Positions 6,086 through 14,631 of a stretch of 27,288 nucleotides of DNA are shown one piece after another. This DNA comes from CAYYIS01 sp964470965. Its GTDB lineage: Bacteria > JAAXHH01 > JABIQT01. A program made the translations under genes and the position numbers. The notes under the pieces were generated by a model, which was given only the letters and a program-made list of their open reading frames with translations, searched no databases and was not told the DNA's origin. The stretch's first letter is position 1. Each line of letters opens with the position of its first letter. Where the stretch lies: NCBI GenBank assembly GCA_964470965.1, contig CAYYIS010000063.1, positions 1 to 27,288 on the forward strand, read 5' to 3'.

Positions 6086-7339
6086 GTGACGCTCCTTCTT
6101 GTAGTCGAGTCGCTCGTCTTAGCCGGTTGGGTGTGCATAGCGCTGTATGGACTTATTTTGAGTATCGCAACCTGGGTGAAGAAACGGCATGAAGCGCCGT
6201 TGATACACCCCCGTCATGTCTTCGCTGTGGTTATTCCGACGACGAACGCCGAGCGCATCATCGGCCGGACACTGGACCGTCTGTCCCAATCGATCCGGTA
6301 TCCTAACGGCATGTTCGACTTTATCGTCGTCCCGGTAAACTCTACCGATCGTACCACAACGATCGCAAGGCAAAAAGGGGCAACCGTATACGGACCCGGC
6401 AAACGCCGCTGGCGAGATCGCAACGATGCGATCCAGTCAGCGCTGGAACGCCTGGCATCAAAGAATAAATACGATGCGTATGCGATCCTCGATCCCAGGG
6501 CGGATGTGTCGCCGGAGTATCTGGCGGTACTGAGCGATAACTTGTCCAAGGGCGCTAAAATCATCCAGACCGGCTATCGATTTGCCGGCTCATCAAAGTC
6601 GTGGAAAGCCGCTTTAGCTGCCGCTCTCCATGCCATATCTCCCTCCCTGTTCATACTCTGGTCGGGACGCTTCCGCCTTGCGGTTGGATTGCGCCGCATC
6701 GGGGTGTGCCTGACCAAGGAAGTGGTGGAGAAATATGGTGTGCGTTCCCCTTCGATTACCGACGGCGTGCCGTATATGACCCGGCTTCTGCGCGATAATG
6801 TGGCAATCACATACGCGCCGAACGCGATCGTATACGACCACGGACATACGAATCCTCCCATACGCTCGTTCCGCAGGCAGCTGGCCATGCGATGGCGGTT
6901 GCTGCGCAATGATGCTATGGCATTGATCCGGGACGGATATGAGTGGCGCAGCGGCGCACAGATGGCTGGTGGTGTGAATCTGTTGATTCCACCCCTGTCC
7001 ATTCTTTTCATCGGGGCTATTCTGCTGCTCGGCCTGTCCAGCTATCTGCATGGCACGACGCTCAACCCCATGTCGGCCGATTCGATTCTGGTGCTCGGCT
7101 GGGAAATCATCGTCGCCGTGTTGCTGTCACTGGTGCTGTTTCGCCTGGTATTGATCCGGGCGCCCGCACTGTCCTACATGGCCCTGCCCACACTACCGCT
7201 GTACGTGTTGTGGCGGTCGGTGCAGTCCTGGCGTTGGGAACGGTCCAGGCGTTCATCCCCGCGGCCACAGCAGCACAGGCAGCAACGCAAAGGTTCAGGT
7301 CCAAGGCGCCGTCCGTCGCAACAACGGCGTCCGAAGTAG
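6086..7339 (+). CDS. Membrane-associated glycosyltransferase family 2
   Basis: This is a 417-residue GT2 protein of the cellulose-synthase/IcaA-like layout. It has an N-terminal membrane helix (about 3-30), a GT-A domain (about 46-280), and two to three C-terminal membrane helices (from about 298, 335 and 365). Landmarks are VVIPTTNAERIIGRTLDRL (48-66), the NSTDRT site at 85-90, RNDAI (112-116), and ILDPRAD (134-140) in place of the usual LDAD. ITDGVPYMTRLLRD and RRQLAMRWR are similar to the later TED and QRxRW-type motifs. The last 35 or so residues are very rich in Arg, Gln, Pro and Ser, an unusual basic cytoplasmic tail. GTG 6086 has GGAGG 7 nt upstream. Its position between rmlB and uppP suggests surface-glycan or lipid-linked sugar synthesis. 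Donor and product are unknown. Confidence 0.85.
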   Translation: MTLLLVVESLVLAGWVCIALYGLILSIATWVKKRHEAPLIHPRHVFAVVIPTTNAERIIGRTLDRLSQSIRYPNGMFDFIVVPVNSTDRTTTIARQKGATVYGPGKRRWRDRNDAIQSALERLASKNKYDAYAILDPRADVSPEYLAVLSDNLSKGAKIIQTGYRFAGSSKSWKAALAAALHAISPSLFILWSGRFRLAVGLRRIGVCLTKEVVEKYGVRSPSITDGVPYMTRLLRDNVAITYAPNAIVYDHGHTNPPIRSFRRQLAMRWRLLRNDAMALIRDGYEWRSGAQMAGGVNLLIPPLSILFIGAILLLGLSSYLHGTTLNPMSADSILVLGWEIIVAVLLSLVLFRLVLIRAPALSYMALPTLPLYVLWRSVQSWRWERSRRSSPRPQQHRQQRKGSGPRRRPSQQRRPK

Positions 7340-7397
7340 CCGGTATCACGAGGCCGACCTTTGATGCGTTGCTTTACGGAGCAAAGGAGCCGGGAAA

Positions 7398-8207
7398 CTG
7401 ATCGAGTTCTATCAGGCTATACTGCTTGGTTTGACACAGGGGCTGACCGAGTTCCTGCCTGTGAGCAGTTCCGGTCATCTGGTCGTATCGCAACATCTGT
7501 TCGGGCTCACGGAACCGCAGCTGTTCCTGGATGTGATGCTCCACCTCGGGACGCTGCTGGCGATCCTCACTGTTTTCCGGAAGGATATTTGGGGAATAGC
7601 GAACGGCATGCGCCGTGGTATACTCGGTTCCGGGAACAGTGAGTCCGCGGACATAATGTATCGTAGGTTATTCTGGCTCGTAACAGCGGCCACCATCCCG
7701 ACAGCCGTTGTCGGACTGGTGTTAAAGGACTATGAGGAATCCCTGTTCGGATCCACCACGCTCGTCGGGGTGGCGTTTCTGGTAACGGGAGCGATCCTGT
7801 GGTGCTCAAAACTGGCCCGGAACAATACAAAAAATGTGGACCGGATCTCCATCTGGGTGGCCGTCCTCATCGGCCTGGCCCAGGGACTGGCGATCACTCC
7901 CGGCATATCTCGATCGGGAACCACCATTTCCGTGGCCCTGTTATTTGGCATGGACCGCGGCCTGGCCGGCCGGTTTTCGTTCCTGATGGCCATACCGGCT
8001 ATCATGGGCGCAGCGGTGCTTCAGCTGCGGGACATCTCGGCCATTCCGTCTGAGATTCTGCCCGCGGTCGCGGCGGGAACCCTGGTAGCAGCTGTAAGCG
8101 GATATGTGGCATTGAAAATACTGATGAGAGTCGTAACCGGGGGAAACTTCTCCCTGTTCGCTTATTACTGCTGGGGGATCGGGATTGTCACATTAATTTT
8201 TATCTGA
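7398..8207 (+). CDS. uppP: Undecaprenyl-diphosphatase (BacA/UppP), probable CTG start
   Basis: UppP dephosphorylates undecaprenyl diphosphate, recycling the lipid carrier for peptidoglycan and other glycans; it is a polytopic inner-membrane protein. Both signature motifs are present: QGLTEFLPVSSSGHL (14-28, with E18) and PGISRSG (168-174, with R172). Length from CTG 7398 is 269 residues, normal for the family. The family N-terminus (QAILLGLTQGLTEF) begins before the first conventional codon (TTG 7431). Back to the in-frame TGA at 7362-7364 there is no ATG, GTG or TTG that would cover it. CTG 7398 has AAAGGAG 8 nt upstream, so I take it as the start. It lies 58 nt after the GT2 gene, probably in one transcript. 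Confidence 0.93.
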   Translation: MIEFYQAILLGLTQGLTEFLPVSSSGHLVVSQHLFGLTEPQLFLDVMLHLGTLLAILTVFRKDIWGIANGMRRGILGSGNSESADIMYRRLFWLVTAATIPTAVVGLVLKDYEESLFGSTTLVGVAFLVTGAILWCSKLARNNTKNVDRISIWVAVLIGLAQGLAITPGISRSGTTISVALLFGMDRGLAGRFSFLMAIPAIMGAAVLQLRDISAIPSEILPAVAAGTLVAAVSGYVALKILMRVVTGGNFSLFAYYCWGIGIVTLIFI

Positions 8208-8307
8208 CAGATGGCGGTATGGTCGCCTTGCGTCTACAAACAAAGGGAAATAGAGAAACCAAGATGAAGATCTGCGATAACAAAAAAACCCGGCAGGGAG
8301 AATCATT

Positions 8308-9066
8308 ATGAATCTGGATATAAGCCATATTCTAGAAGGCTGGGATTACAAGGGGCCCCAGGAAATAGTCGTCCGGAAAATCACCGGGACGGACGGCAAA
8401 GAAAAAATACAGATGCGCCTTGATTTAGGATTGTTCCAGATGGAATGGACCGGCAGACCGGACGGGAACCAGCCTTACGGCAAGGCCTCACTGCTGGACC
8501 ACTATAAGGCGGTCCTGGAGGAGCAACAGGAAAAATACGGACTGGACGCCCAGTTTTCATTGACTCATGAAGACTGTGAAAAACTTCAGAACGAATCGAT
8601 CCAGTACTACCACCGGAGGATCAGCTTCTTCGAACTGGAAGCTTTTGAAGAGGCGGGCAGGGATGCGGAACACAACCTGGAGATCATGGATCTGATTCGA
8701 ACCCACGCGATGGATGAGAACGATAAGCTGTCGTTTGAACAATTCCGTCCTTTCGTTATCATGCACCGCACAAGGGCCCATGGCCTGCTGAGCGCCGAAC
8801 GCAAAGACCTTAACGAAACGCAACGGTATATAGAACAGGGAATCCGCGAGATAGAAGACTTCTACAAGAGTTATGACCGTGAAGACCTTCTGGAAGAAAG
8901 CCAGGAGTTGAAACTCCTGCGGGAATGGGCGGAGCAGATAGACGATGAGCGGCCCCGTTCGCCGATCGAGCAGCTACAGGAAGATCTCGATGAGGCGGTC
9001 GAAAATGAAGAATTTGAACGAGCGGCCCAATTGCGTGACGAACTGAAAAAACATGATAGCCCGTGA
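8308..9066 (+). CDS. UVR (UvrB/UvrC-motif) domain protein
   Basis: This is a 252-residue soluble protein. The last 33 residues (IEQLQEDLDEAVENEEFERAAQLRDELKK) are a clear UVR motif, the helical hairpin by which UvrB and UvrC interact. The rest has no nuclease or helicase motif: an N-terminal beta-rich part (KIQMRLDLGLFQMEWTGRPDG) and a long acidic helical middle. Similar stand-alone UVR proteins are known as conserved hypotheticals, and in other families (McsA/ClpC) UVR motifs mediate protein contacts rather than DNA repair. ATG 8308 has AGGGAG 7 nt upstream. The stop TGA overlaps the next gene's GTG (GTGA), so it is translationally coupled to the MFS transporter. No function is assigned. Confidence 0.75.
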   Translation: MNLDISHILEGWDYKGPQEIVVRKITGTDGKEKIQMRLDLGLFQMEWTGRPDGNQPYGKASLLDHYKAVLEEQQEKYGLDAQFSLTHEDCEKLQNESIQYYHRRISFFELEAFEEAGRDAEHNLEIMDLIRTHAMDENDKLSFEQFRPFVIMHRTRAHGLLSAERKDLNETQRYIEQGIREIEDFYKSYDREDLLEESQELKLLREWAEQIDDERPRSPIEQLQEDLDEAVENEEFERAAQLRDELKKHDSP

Positions 9067-10274
9067 TTAAACGCCTTCGGTCTCTCGACTCCCAGCTGCT
9101 CCTCTTTATCGCCGGCACAGTTTTTTACGGCATAACGATGGGGCTGTCAGAAACGAGCTTCAACAACTTCCTCAGTGACACCTACCAGATGGGTGCCGAC
9201 GAACGCGGCCGGCTTGAATTTCCCCGTGAACTGCCCGGATTCCTTGTGGCTGTTTTCGCCGGCGCGCTGTTCTTTTTTTCCGAACTCAATATTGCGATCC
9301 TTTCCATGATTCTGATGGCCGTCGGTCTGGCCGGTATCGGGCTCTACGGCGAGAATTACACGGTTATGATGGCCGCTATGATTGTCTGGAGTATCGGCAT
9401 GCACCTCGCGATGCCTGTCATAAAAACCATCAGTTTAAGCCTGGCGCAGGAAGGGCGCGGCGGCACCATGCTGGGGCGACTCGGAGGCATCCGTACCGGT
9501 GCCGCCATCATCGGCAGCGGGCTGGTGTGGCTGGGACTGGGAGAGACTCAGTGGGCGTACATGCCGATTTTCATCGGCGCGGCATTGGCCTGTGTGCTCT
9601 CGGCAGGTTCCATGATGCTGATGAAGCCGATCAAGGGGCAGGAAGGAAAGCGCCCCAAGTTCATTTTCAGAAAAAAATACTGGTTGTTCTACCTGCTCAA
9701 TATCCTCTACGGAGCCAGAAAGCAGGTTTTCATCACATTCGGGCCCTGGGTGCTGGTAAAGGTGTTCGGCGAACCGGTTTCCACGATCGCGGAGTTGACG
9801 GTAGTGGCCTCCGTGTTCGGTATGTTGCTGTCGCCGCAGATCGGCTACCTGATCGACAGGCTCGGGGAACGAATGGTGTTGATGATCGACGCTGCTTTAT
9901 TGATGGGAGTCTGCCTGGGGTACGGCTATGCGGAGCATCTGCCGATGTCGTACGCCATCGGGATTATATACGTTAGTTTTGTACTGGATCAGGTGCTGTT
10001 CGTGGTCGGCATCGCCCGGACCACCTATCTTAATAAAATTGCGACTAAAAAAGATGATGTCACGGCGTCACTTTCCCTCGGCGTCACCGTCGACCACGCC
10101 ATTTCCATGTCCATCCCCACCGTGGGGGGTATCGTCTGGATCTACTACGGATACCAGTATGTTTTCATAGGCGCCGCCTGCATCGGATTCCTCACCCTTT
10201 TCGCTTCCAGTCTCATCCGCATACCACCCCGGCAACCGGCCCCGCAGGTAGAAGCTCAAGCCGCGGGCGGGTAG
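9063..10274 (+). CDS. Major facilitator superfamily transporter
   Basis: This 403-residue polytopic membrane protein has about 11-12 hydrophobic segments in two halves, separated near residues 190-215 by a basic cytoplasmic loop (KPIKGQEGKRPKFIFRKK). That is the usual MFS arrangement for secondary transport. Half-specific motifs include LGRLGGIRTGAAIIG after TM5 and GYLIDRLGERMVL, a version of the loop-8/9 D-R-x-G motif. The start is GTG 9063, overlapping the upstream TGA, and no separate ribosome site is needed. The substrate is not predictable. The gene ends 27 nt before a scaffold gap. Confidence 0.85.
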   Translation: MIKRLRSLDSQLLLFIAGTVFYGITMGLSETSFNNFLSDTYQMGADERGRLEFPRELPGFLVAVFAGALFFFSELNIAILSMILMAVGLAGIGLYGENYTVMMAAMIVWSIGMHLAMPVIKTISLSLAQEGRGGTMLGRLGGIRTGAAIIGSGLVWLGLGETQWAYMPIFIGAALACVLSAGSMMLMKPIKGQEGKRPKFIFRKKYWLFYLLNILYGARKQVFITFGPWVLVKVFGEPVSTIAELTVVASVFGMLLSPQIGYLIDRLGERMVLMIDAALLMGVCLGYGYAEHLPMSYAIGIIYVSFVLDQVLFVVGIARTTYLNKIATKKDDVTASLSLGVTVDHAISMSIPTVGGIVWIYYGYQYVFIGAACIGFLTLFASSLIRIPPRQPAPQVEAQAAGG

Positions 10275-10301
10275 AGCGTCCCAATTTAGTCGCTGAAGGG
10301 C

Positions 10302-10401
10302 NNNNNNNNNNNNNNNNNNNNNNNNNNNNNNNNNNNNNNNNNNNNNNNNNNNNNNNNNNNNNNNNNNNNNNNNNNNNNNNNNNNNNNNNNNNNNNNNNNN
10401 N
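10302..10401. other. Scaffold gap (100 N)
   Basis: Exactly 100 N, the conventional filler for a gap of unknown size. The flanks 10275-10301 and 10402-10495 hold no gene that I can recognise. Gene order and distance across this point are not established by the sequence. Confidence 0.99.
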
Positions 10402-10495
10402 GCCTCCATCGGATCTCTGCGGCGGTTCTCCCATCCAGTCCACCCCGGTCGGCCCCCGGCCACCAGTGTCTCATGCCGGTCGGCCATAACCGGTC

Positions 10496-11260
10496 TCACC
10501 CGCCGGCCATCCATCCACCGTCTACCACGATCAGCTGGCCGGTCAGGTAATCCGAAGCGGGTGAAGCGAGAAACACGGCTGTGCCTGCTATATCTTCCGG
10601 TTCACCCCAGCGCCCCATGGGTACCCGCCCCTGGATGAAAGTGCCCCGTTCACTGTCCTGAACCGACTGTGTGAGCGGCGTGCGGATGTAGCCGGGGCAT
10701 ATGGCGTTAACGTTGATATTGTGCTTTGCCCACTCGATCGACATCTGGTACGTGAGTGCGCCTATGCCTCCCTTGGCCGCCGTGTAGGCAGAGATATTCG
10801 GCAGACCGGTGATGCTGGCGAGCGACGCGATATGGATGATTTTACCGTAAGATTGTTCTATCATCCGGCGGGCGACCAGCTGCGTGAGGAAAAAGGTGCC
10901 CTTCAGGTTCGTATTGACAACGGTGTCCCAGTCCTCTTCGCGATAGTCCTCGGTAGGCACCCTCACATTTGTTCCGGCGTTGTTTACCAGAATGTCTATC
11001 CTGCCCCATTTGTTGAGAACGGCATCCTCTATCCGTTTATGATCGCCCCGTTTCGAGATGTCGCCCGGAACGACCAGCGCTTTGCCGCCGCCATCGGTTA
11101 TCCGGGCCGCAACCGCGTCCAGCGTTGCCCGCTTGCGGCCGGTGAGCACCACGCAGGCCCCGGCCTCGCCCATGGCTGTCGCGATAGCCTCACCAAGGCC
11201 CTGTCCCGCACCGGTTACGATCGCAACCCTGTCCGTGAGCGTGAATGTGTCCAGTATCAT
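10496..11260 (-). CDS. Short-chain dehydrogenase, gluconate 5-dehydrogenase/KduD-like
   Basis: This is a complete classical SDR of 254 residues. It has TGAGQGLG (16-23), NNAG (about 92-95), the catalytic Ser in IHIASLASITG, Tyr-x3-Lys in SAYTAAKGG, the PGYIRTPL segment, and a full C-terminal VVDGGW. Overall it most resembles SDRs acting on sugar acids or polyols (gluconate 5-dehydrogenase, 2-deoxygluconate 3-dehydrogenase), but substrate specificity in this family cannot be read reliably. AGGAG lies 6 nt before the ATG. A promoter-like element lies about 215 nt upstream, so it may be transcribed separately from the MFS gene on the same strand. Confidence 0.9.
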   Translation of the reverse strand: MILDTFTLTDRVAIVTGAGQGLGEAIATAMGEAGACVVLTGRKRATLDAVAARITDGGGKALVVPGDISKRGDHKRIEDAVLNKWGRIDILVNNAGTNVRVPTEDYREEDWDTVVNTNLKGTFFLTQLVARRMIEQSYGKIIHIASLASITGLPNISAYTAAKGGIGALTYQMSIEWAKHNINVNAICPGYIRTPLTQSVQDSERGTFIQGRVPMGRWGEPEDIAGTAVFLASPASDYLTGQLIVVDGGWMAGG

Positions 11261-11472
11261 CGAAAACTCCTGGTGTTACCATGCTGTTGTATAAAATCAG
11301 CAGATGCTGACCGCAGAGGGCGGGGCGATGTTCCTACCGCCCCGATGGAATTCAACCGCTAAAACACCACCCACAAAACCGCCGCCTGTCCGGGGCGTCA
11401 GGCACACCCGGCGACAGAGAGGCGGCAACCGGATGATCCGTACCACGAAACGGGTCCCGACATAGGACCTTA

Positions 11473-11501
11473 ATCATAGCGCCACAATATGACGGAATCA
11501 A
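11473..11501 (-). promoter_or_regulatory. Candidate sigma70-type promoter upstream of the SDR gene
   Basis: On the minus strand TTGATT (11496-11501) and TATGAT (11473-11478) are separated by 17 nt; they match 4/6 and 5/6 of the consensus. It lies in the 331-nt space (11261-11591) between the MFS gene and the SDR gene, reading toward the SDR. I see nothing else in that space apart from a long leader. Confidence 0.4.
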
Positions 11502-11591
11502 TCCTTTATTGCATTTTGACCGACCTACGCGTGTCCTTAACGGGATGGGAGAACAGGCTGTAACAGGAACCACCTTTTTCGGGGCAGGTCC

Positions 11592-12812
11592 CTAGGTTTC
11601 CCGCAGCATCGGCGAGAGGGTATATGCCGCGAGACCGGTCAGTATTACCAGGATCCCGGCTGCTGCAAGCGCCCACTGCACGCCCATGAATTCGGCGACC
11701 GCGCCCAGGGCCAGCTGCCCCATCCAGCCGAATCCTACCACGAACATCCAGCCGCCGATCGACCGCCCCCGCATGTCATCCGGCACATGCTGCTGAAGCA
11801 GTGTCCACTGCAGTGCGTCGAAAGAGGCGGCCATGGCTCCGACCCCCGTGACGAGGATAAGGGACAGCAGGAAATAACTCGACAGGCCGAATAAGATGAG
11901 GGTACATCCGAAAGCAACCGTGACCCCTATCAGGAGCATCCCTTTCCTCGATATAACACCGAAGGTGCTCAGTACCGCCACACCGATTACGGCACCCAGG
12001 CCGGACATAAAATTCAAGGTTCCCAGCCCGTCGGCTGCCACGTTCAGCACATCCCGTGCGAGAGAAGGCATCACCGCGGAGTAGGCGAATGCGAACATCT
12101 CAACCACAAAAGCGGTTAAAAGGAGCGTCCGGACCACGTTCAGATGCAGGAGCATCACCAGGCCCTGTGCCGCATCCCGAAAAATGTGTTTTCCAACGAT
12201 GCGCTTACGCTGCTGCTGCGCTTCCGGCACCCGCATCGTGGTCATCGCCACGGCCCCTATCAGAAATATTCCGGCGCCGGTAAACAAGGTCGTCGGCACA
12301 CCGTACCCCGCTATCAAAAGGCCGCCTCCCAGGCTGCCCAGGGCACCTACGGCCCGTGCACCGGTGGACTGCATCGCCACCGCCCTCATGGACATTTCCC
12401 TGGGAACGATATCGGTGATCAGTCCCTGGGTGGAAGGCGTCTCGAAGGACATGCCGACACCGCTCAATGCCATCAGGACGAACACCGGCCATATCTGTCC
12501 GGTGTCGGTACAGGCCACCGCTCCGAGCAGGATCAGTATGACGGCCTTGTACAGTGCCGTAGCCGCCAGCAGGCGGCTGCGGGGTATCCGGTCGCTCAGG
12601 TCTCCAGCTATCGGCGCGGAGAGGCTGGCCGGGGCCTTCTGTATCGCAAACGACGCGGCGGTGAGAAAGACCGAGTCGGTTTCCACGAGCACAAGCCACC
12701 CCGCCGCAAGCCGCTCACACTGATTCGCCAGCGAAATAATGACGGTACCGTACCACAGGCGACGGAAAAGAGGGAGGCGCCAGGGGGATTGAAGCGTTGT
12801 CGGATTGGTCAT
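11592..12812 (-). CDS. MFS transporter, MFS_3/EntS-like exporter type
   Basis: This 406-residue protein has about 12 hydrophobic segments. The N-terminal pattern (FRRLWYGTVIISLANQ, then GDLSDRIPRSRLL for the loop-2/3 motif) and the middle-region FETPSTQGLITDIVPRE and GARAVGALGSLGGGLLI are typical of the MFS_3 group. That group includes the enterobactin exporter EntS and many multidrug-type exporters. ALQWTLLQQHVPDDMRGRSIGGWMF repeats the post-TM10 motif of this group. No clear ribosome site precedes the ATG. It follows the TIM-barrel gene by 79 nt on the same strand and probably belongs to the same transcript. The cargo is unknown. Confidence 0.87.
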   Translation of the reverse strand: MTNPTTLQSPWRLPLFRRLWYGTVIISLANQCERLAAGWLVLVETDSVFLTAASFAIQKAPASLSAPIAGDLSDRIPRSRLLAATALYKAVILILLGAVACTDTGQIWPVFVLMALSGVGMSFETPSTQGLITDIVPREMSMRAVAMQSTGARAVGALGSLGGGLLIAGYGVPTTLFTGAGIFLIGAVAMTTMRVPEAQQQRKRIVGKHIFRDAAQGLVMLLHLNVVRTLLLTAFVVEMFAFAYSAVMPSLARDVLNVAADGLGTLNFMSGLGAVIGVAVLSTFGVISRKGMLLIGVTVAFGCTLILFGLSSYFLLSLILVTGVGAMAASFDALQWTLLQQHVPDDMRGRSIGGWMFVVGFGWMGQLALGAVAEFMGVQWALAAAGILVILTGLAAYTLSPMLRET

Positions 12813-12891
12813 ATTGGGGGAATGAAGCGCTTAGCCGACTCCATGTTTAACCGGGGAACACCTGTTGTTTTGGGTCGATGATGCCAGCCCT

Positions 12892-13821
12892 TTATCCCAC
12901 CTTCCAGAACCCCGACGGCCTCTGGTATTCCTCTCCCTTTTCAGGAAGAAACTGCCGCAGATGCCGGCAGCCGAGCGCGAAGCCGGCCAGGCCCGGCATA
13001 CCGTGGTCTTCGTTTTCGACGCAGAGGGCATAGTCGTATCCTGATTCGAGCAGGGCGCCGATGACGGTGCCCCAGTTCAGCTGCCCTCGTCCGGGCACCC
13101 GGTACTGCCACCACCAGTTGCCGATGATGCCCTGCCGGAACAGCATCTCTTTGCTCACTTCGCAATCTTTCACATCCGCATAGACCCACTTCCCGGCAAA
13201 CATGCGGATGGCGTCCTCGGCGGGCAGGATCATCATCCACAGCCAGTGCGAGGGATCGCAGGAGAGTCCCAGGTTATCCGACGGCACCGCGTCGAGCACC
13301 CGTTCCCACATCTGGGGGTTGCAGGCGATATTTCCCATCCGCACGGCACCGTCTATGGCGATGGTGACGCCTTTTTCTTCCGCCAGCTTCACGACCGGCG
13401 TGTACCGCTGTTTGAATCGCTCCACCAGCTCCTCGGAACGGTCGCTCGGATTCCCCGGCGCGGCCGAATAATTCCCGTAGAACCGATACCCGACCGGACT
13501 GCCCGCGTGGGTGACGACCACCGGGGTTCCGAGTATACTGGCGGCTTCGATTGATTTGCGAAGCCGCTCTTCGGCGGCATCCGCCAGGTCCGTATCGTCG
13601 TCCAGGAGGTTGTTATGGGCGGACAGTGCCGCGAGGTAAATTCCGTGTTTTTTCAGAGTGCCGTTGATTTCGTCCGCACCCTCCGACAGAATTTTGTCCG
13701 GTTCGGCTACGCCGCTGGCAGAGAGCCTTACCGCGTCAAAGTCATGTGCGGCCGACCAGGCGGCGCATTCATCGAGACTCCATCCGTCACCGCCTGCACC
13801 CGTCGAAATACTGATGTCCAT
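12892..13821 (-). CDS. Sugar phosphate isomerase/epimerase-like TIM-barrel protein
   Basis: From ATG 13819-13821, with GGAGG 4 nt upstream, this is a 309-residue protein beginning MDISISTGAGGD; a longer frame begins at 13860 without a ribosome site. The xylose-isomerase-like (AP_endonuc_2) barrel is recognised from GTPVVVTHAGSP, EEKGVTIAIDGA, LGLSCDPSHWLW (metal-binding Asp and His), WVYADVKDCE, and the final CVENEDHG. Members isomerise or epimerise free or phosphorylated sugars, ketoses or inosose using a divalent metal. One ligand position that is usually Glu reads Asp (AIDGA). It sits 54 nt after an SDR gene and before an exporter, so it probably belongs to a catabolic operon. The substrate is unknown. 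Confidence 0.82.
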   Translation of the reverse strand: MDISISTGAGGDGWSLDECAAWSAAHDFDAVRLSASGVAEPDKILSEGADEINGTLKKHGIYLAALSAHNNLLDDDTDLADAAEERLRKSIEAASILGTPVVVTHAGSPVGYRFYGNYSAAPGNPSDRSEELVERFKQRYTPVVKLAEEKGVTIAIDGAVRMGNIACNPQMWERVLDAVPSDNLGLSCDPSHWLWMMILPAEDAIRMFAGKWVYADVKDCEVSKEMLFRQGIIGNWWWQYRVPGRGQLNWGTVIGALLESGYDYALCVENEDHGMPGLAGFALGCRHLRQFLPEKGEEYQRPSGFWKVG

Positions 13822-13875
13822 GAGACCTCCGGTAATGTAGAAGTTATTTTGCGGCGTCACAGGTCAAGCAGGGCC

Positions 13876-14631
13876 TCATCCCGATGCCCCCTTGACACTC
13901 CAGACCGATCCGGTCGTGTAGGTGTTCCGTTCGGAGCACAGCTGTTCGACCACCTCGGCCACTTCCTCGGGATCCGAATACCGGCCCAGAGGATTGCCGG
14001 GGTTGGAAAGGTGCTCCTCCGAGAAACGGGGGACGACCATCTGGGTCAGGGCCCGGCCCGGTTCCACCCCGTTTACGAACACGCCTCTGTCGGCATAGGC
14101 ATTTCCCAGCGCGCCGATGAAGGAATACACGGCCCCTTTGGATACGCCGTACGGCACCTGGCTGGTAGCGCCGTGCCGCGCCCCGGACGTGATGGTTACA
14201 CACCGGCCCCATCCCCTATCGAGCATGTGCGGTATCGCAGCCTGGTGCGCATGATACACGCCGTAGACATTGATTTTCATGACCCGGTCGAATTGCGTGG
14301 CGGACTGATCCATGAACGGTGCCTCCAGGCCAAGGATCCCCGCACAGCAGACCAGGATGTCGAGCTGCCCGAATGAAGCGACCGTGTGATCCACCAGAGA
14401 CCGCACCTGCGATTCATCAGCCACATCCGTCTTTACGAATGCCGCGCGCTGCCCCCGCGCCTCGATCGCCTGCACGGTTTCGGCCGCTTCCTTTTCGAGG
14501 AGGTCCGCGATGACCACATCCCGGCCTTCTTCCGCTATCCGGACCGCACAGGCCGCCCCCAGGCCCCGGGCGCCGCCCGTGACGATGGCCACACGCCGTT
14601 CCCTGGGAGCGGCGAACCGTAAATTCGACAT
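13876..14631 (-). CDS. Short-chain dehydrogenase/reductase, divergent motifs
   Basis: This 251-residue SDR keeps the cofactor motif TGGARGLG (19-26) and the catalytic Ser (TITSGARHG) and Tyr-x3-Lys (VPYGVSKG). It departs at two usually constant places: NNAG reads CCAG (LVCCAGI), and the C-terminal VDGG reads VKGA. It is probably still an active NAD(P) oxidoreductase, since the catalytic residues remain. AAAGGA lies 5 nt before the ATG. It is the first gene of the minus-strand group SDR, isomerase, MFS exporter. Confidence 0.85.
   Translation of the reverse strand: MSNLRFAAPRERRVAIVTGGARGLGAACAVRIAEEGRDVVIADLLEKEAAETVQAIEARGQRAAFVKTDVADESQVRSLVDHTVASFGQLDILVCCAGILGLEAPFMDQSATQFDRVMKINVYGVYHAHQAAIPHMLDRGWGRCVTITSGARHGATSQVPYGVSKGAVYSFIGALGNAYADRGVFVNGVEPGRALTQMVVPRFSEEHLSNPGNPLGRYSDPEEVAEVVEQLCSERNTYTTGSVWSVKGASG

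Noticed and set aside
5986..6192. Plus-strand frame with GTG start before the GT2 gene
   Set aside because: It overlaps the GT2 gene by 107 nt out of frame and shows no domain; the GT2 start has its own GGAGG.
10068..10514. Frames running through the N gap at 10302
   Set aside because: They are artefacts of translating N and are antisense to real genes.
13822..13860. 13-residue extension of the TIM-barrel gene from 13860
   Set aside because: ATG 13821 has GGAGG at 4 nt and matches where the barrel begins.
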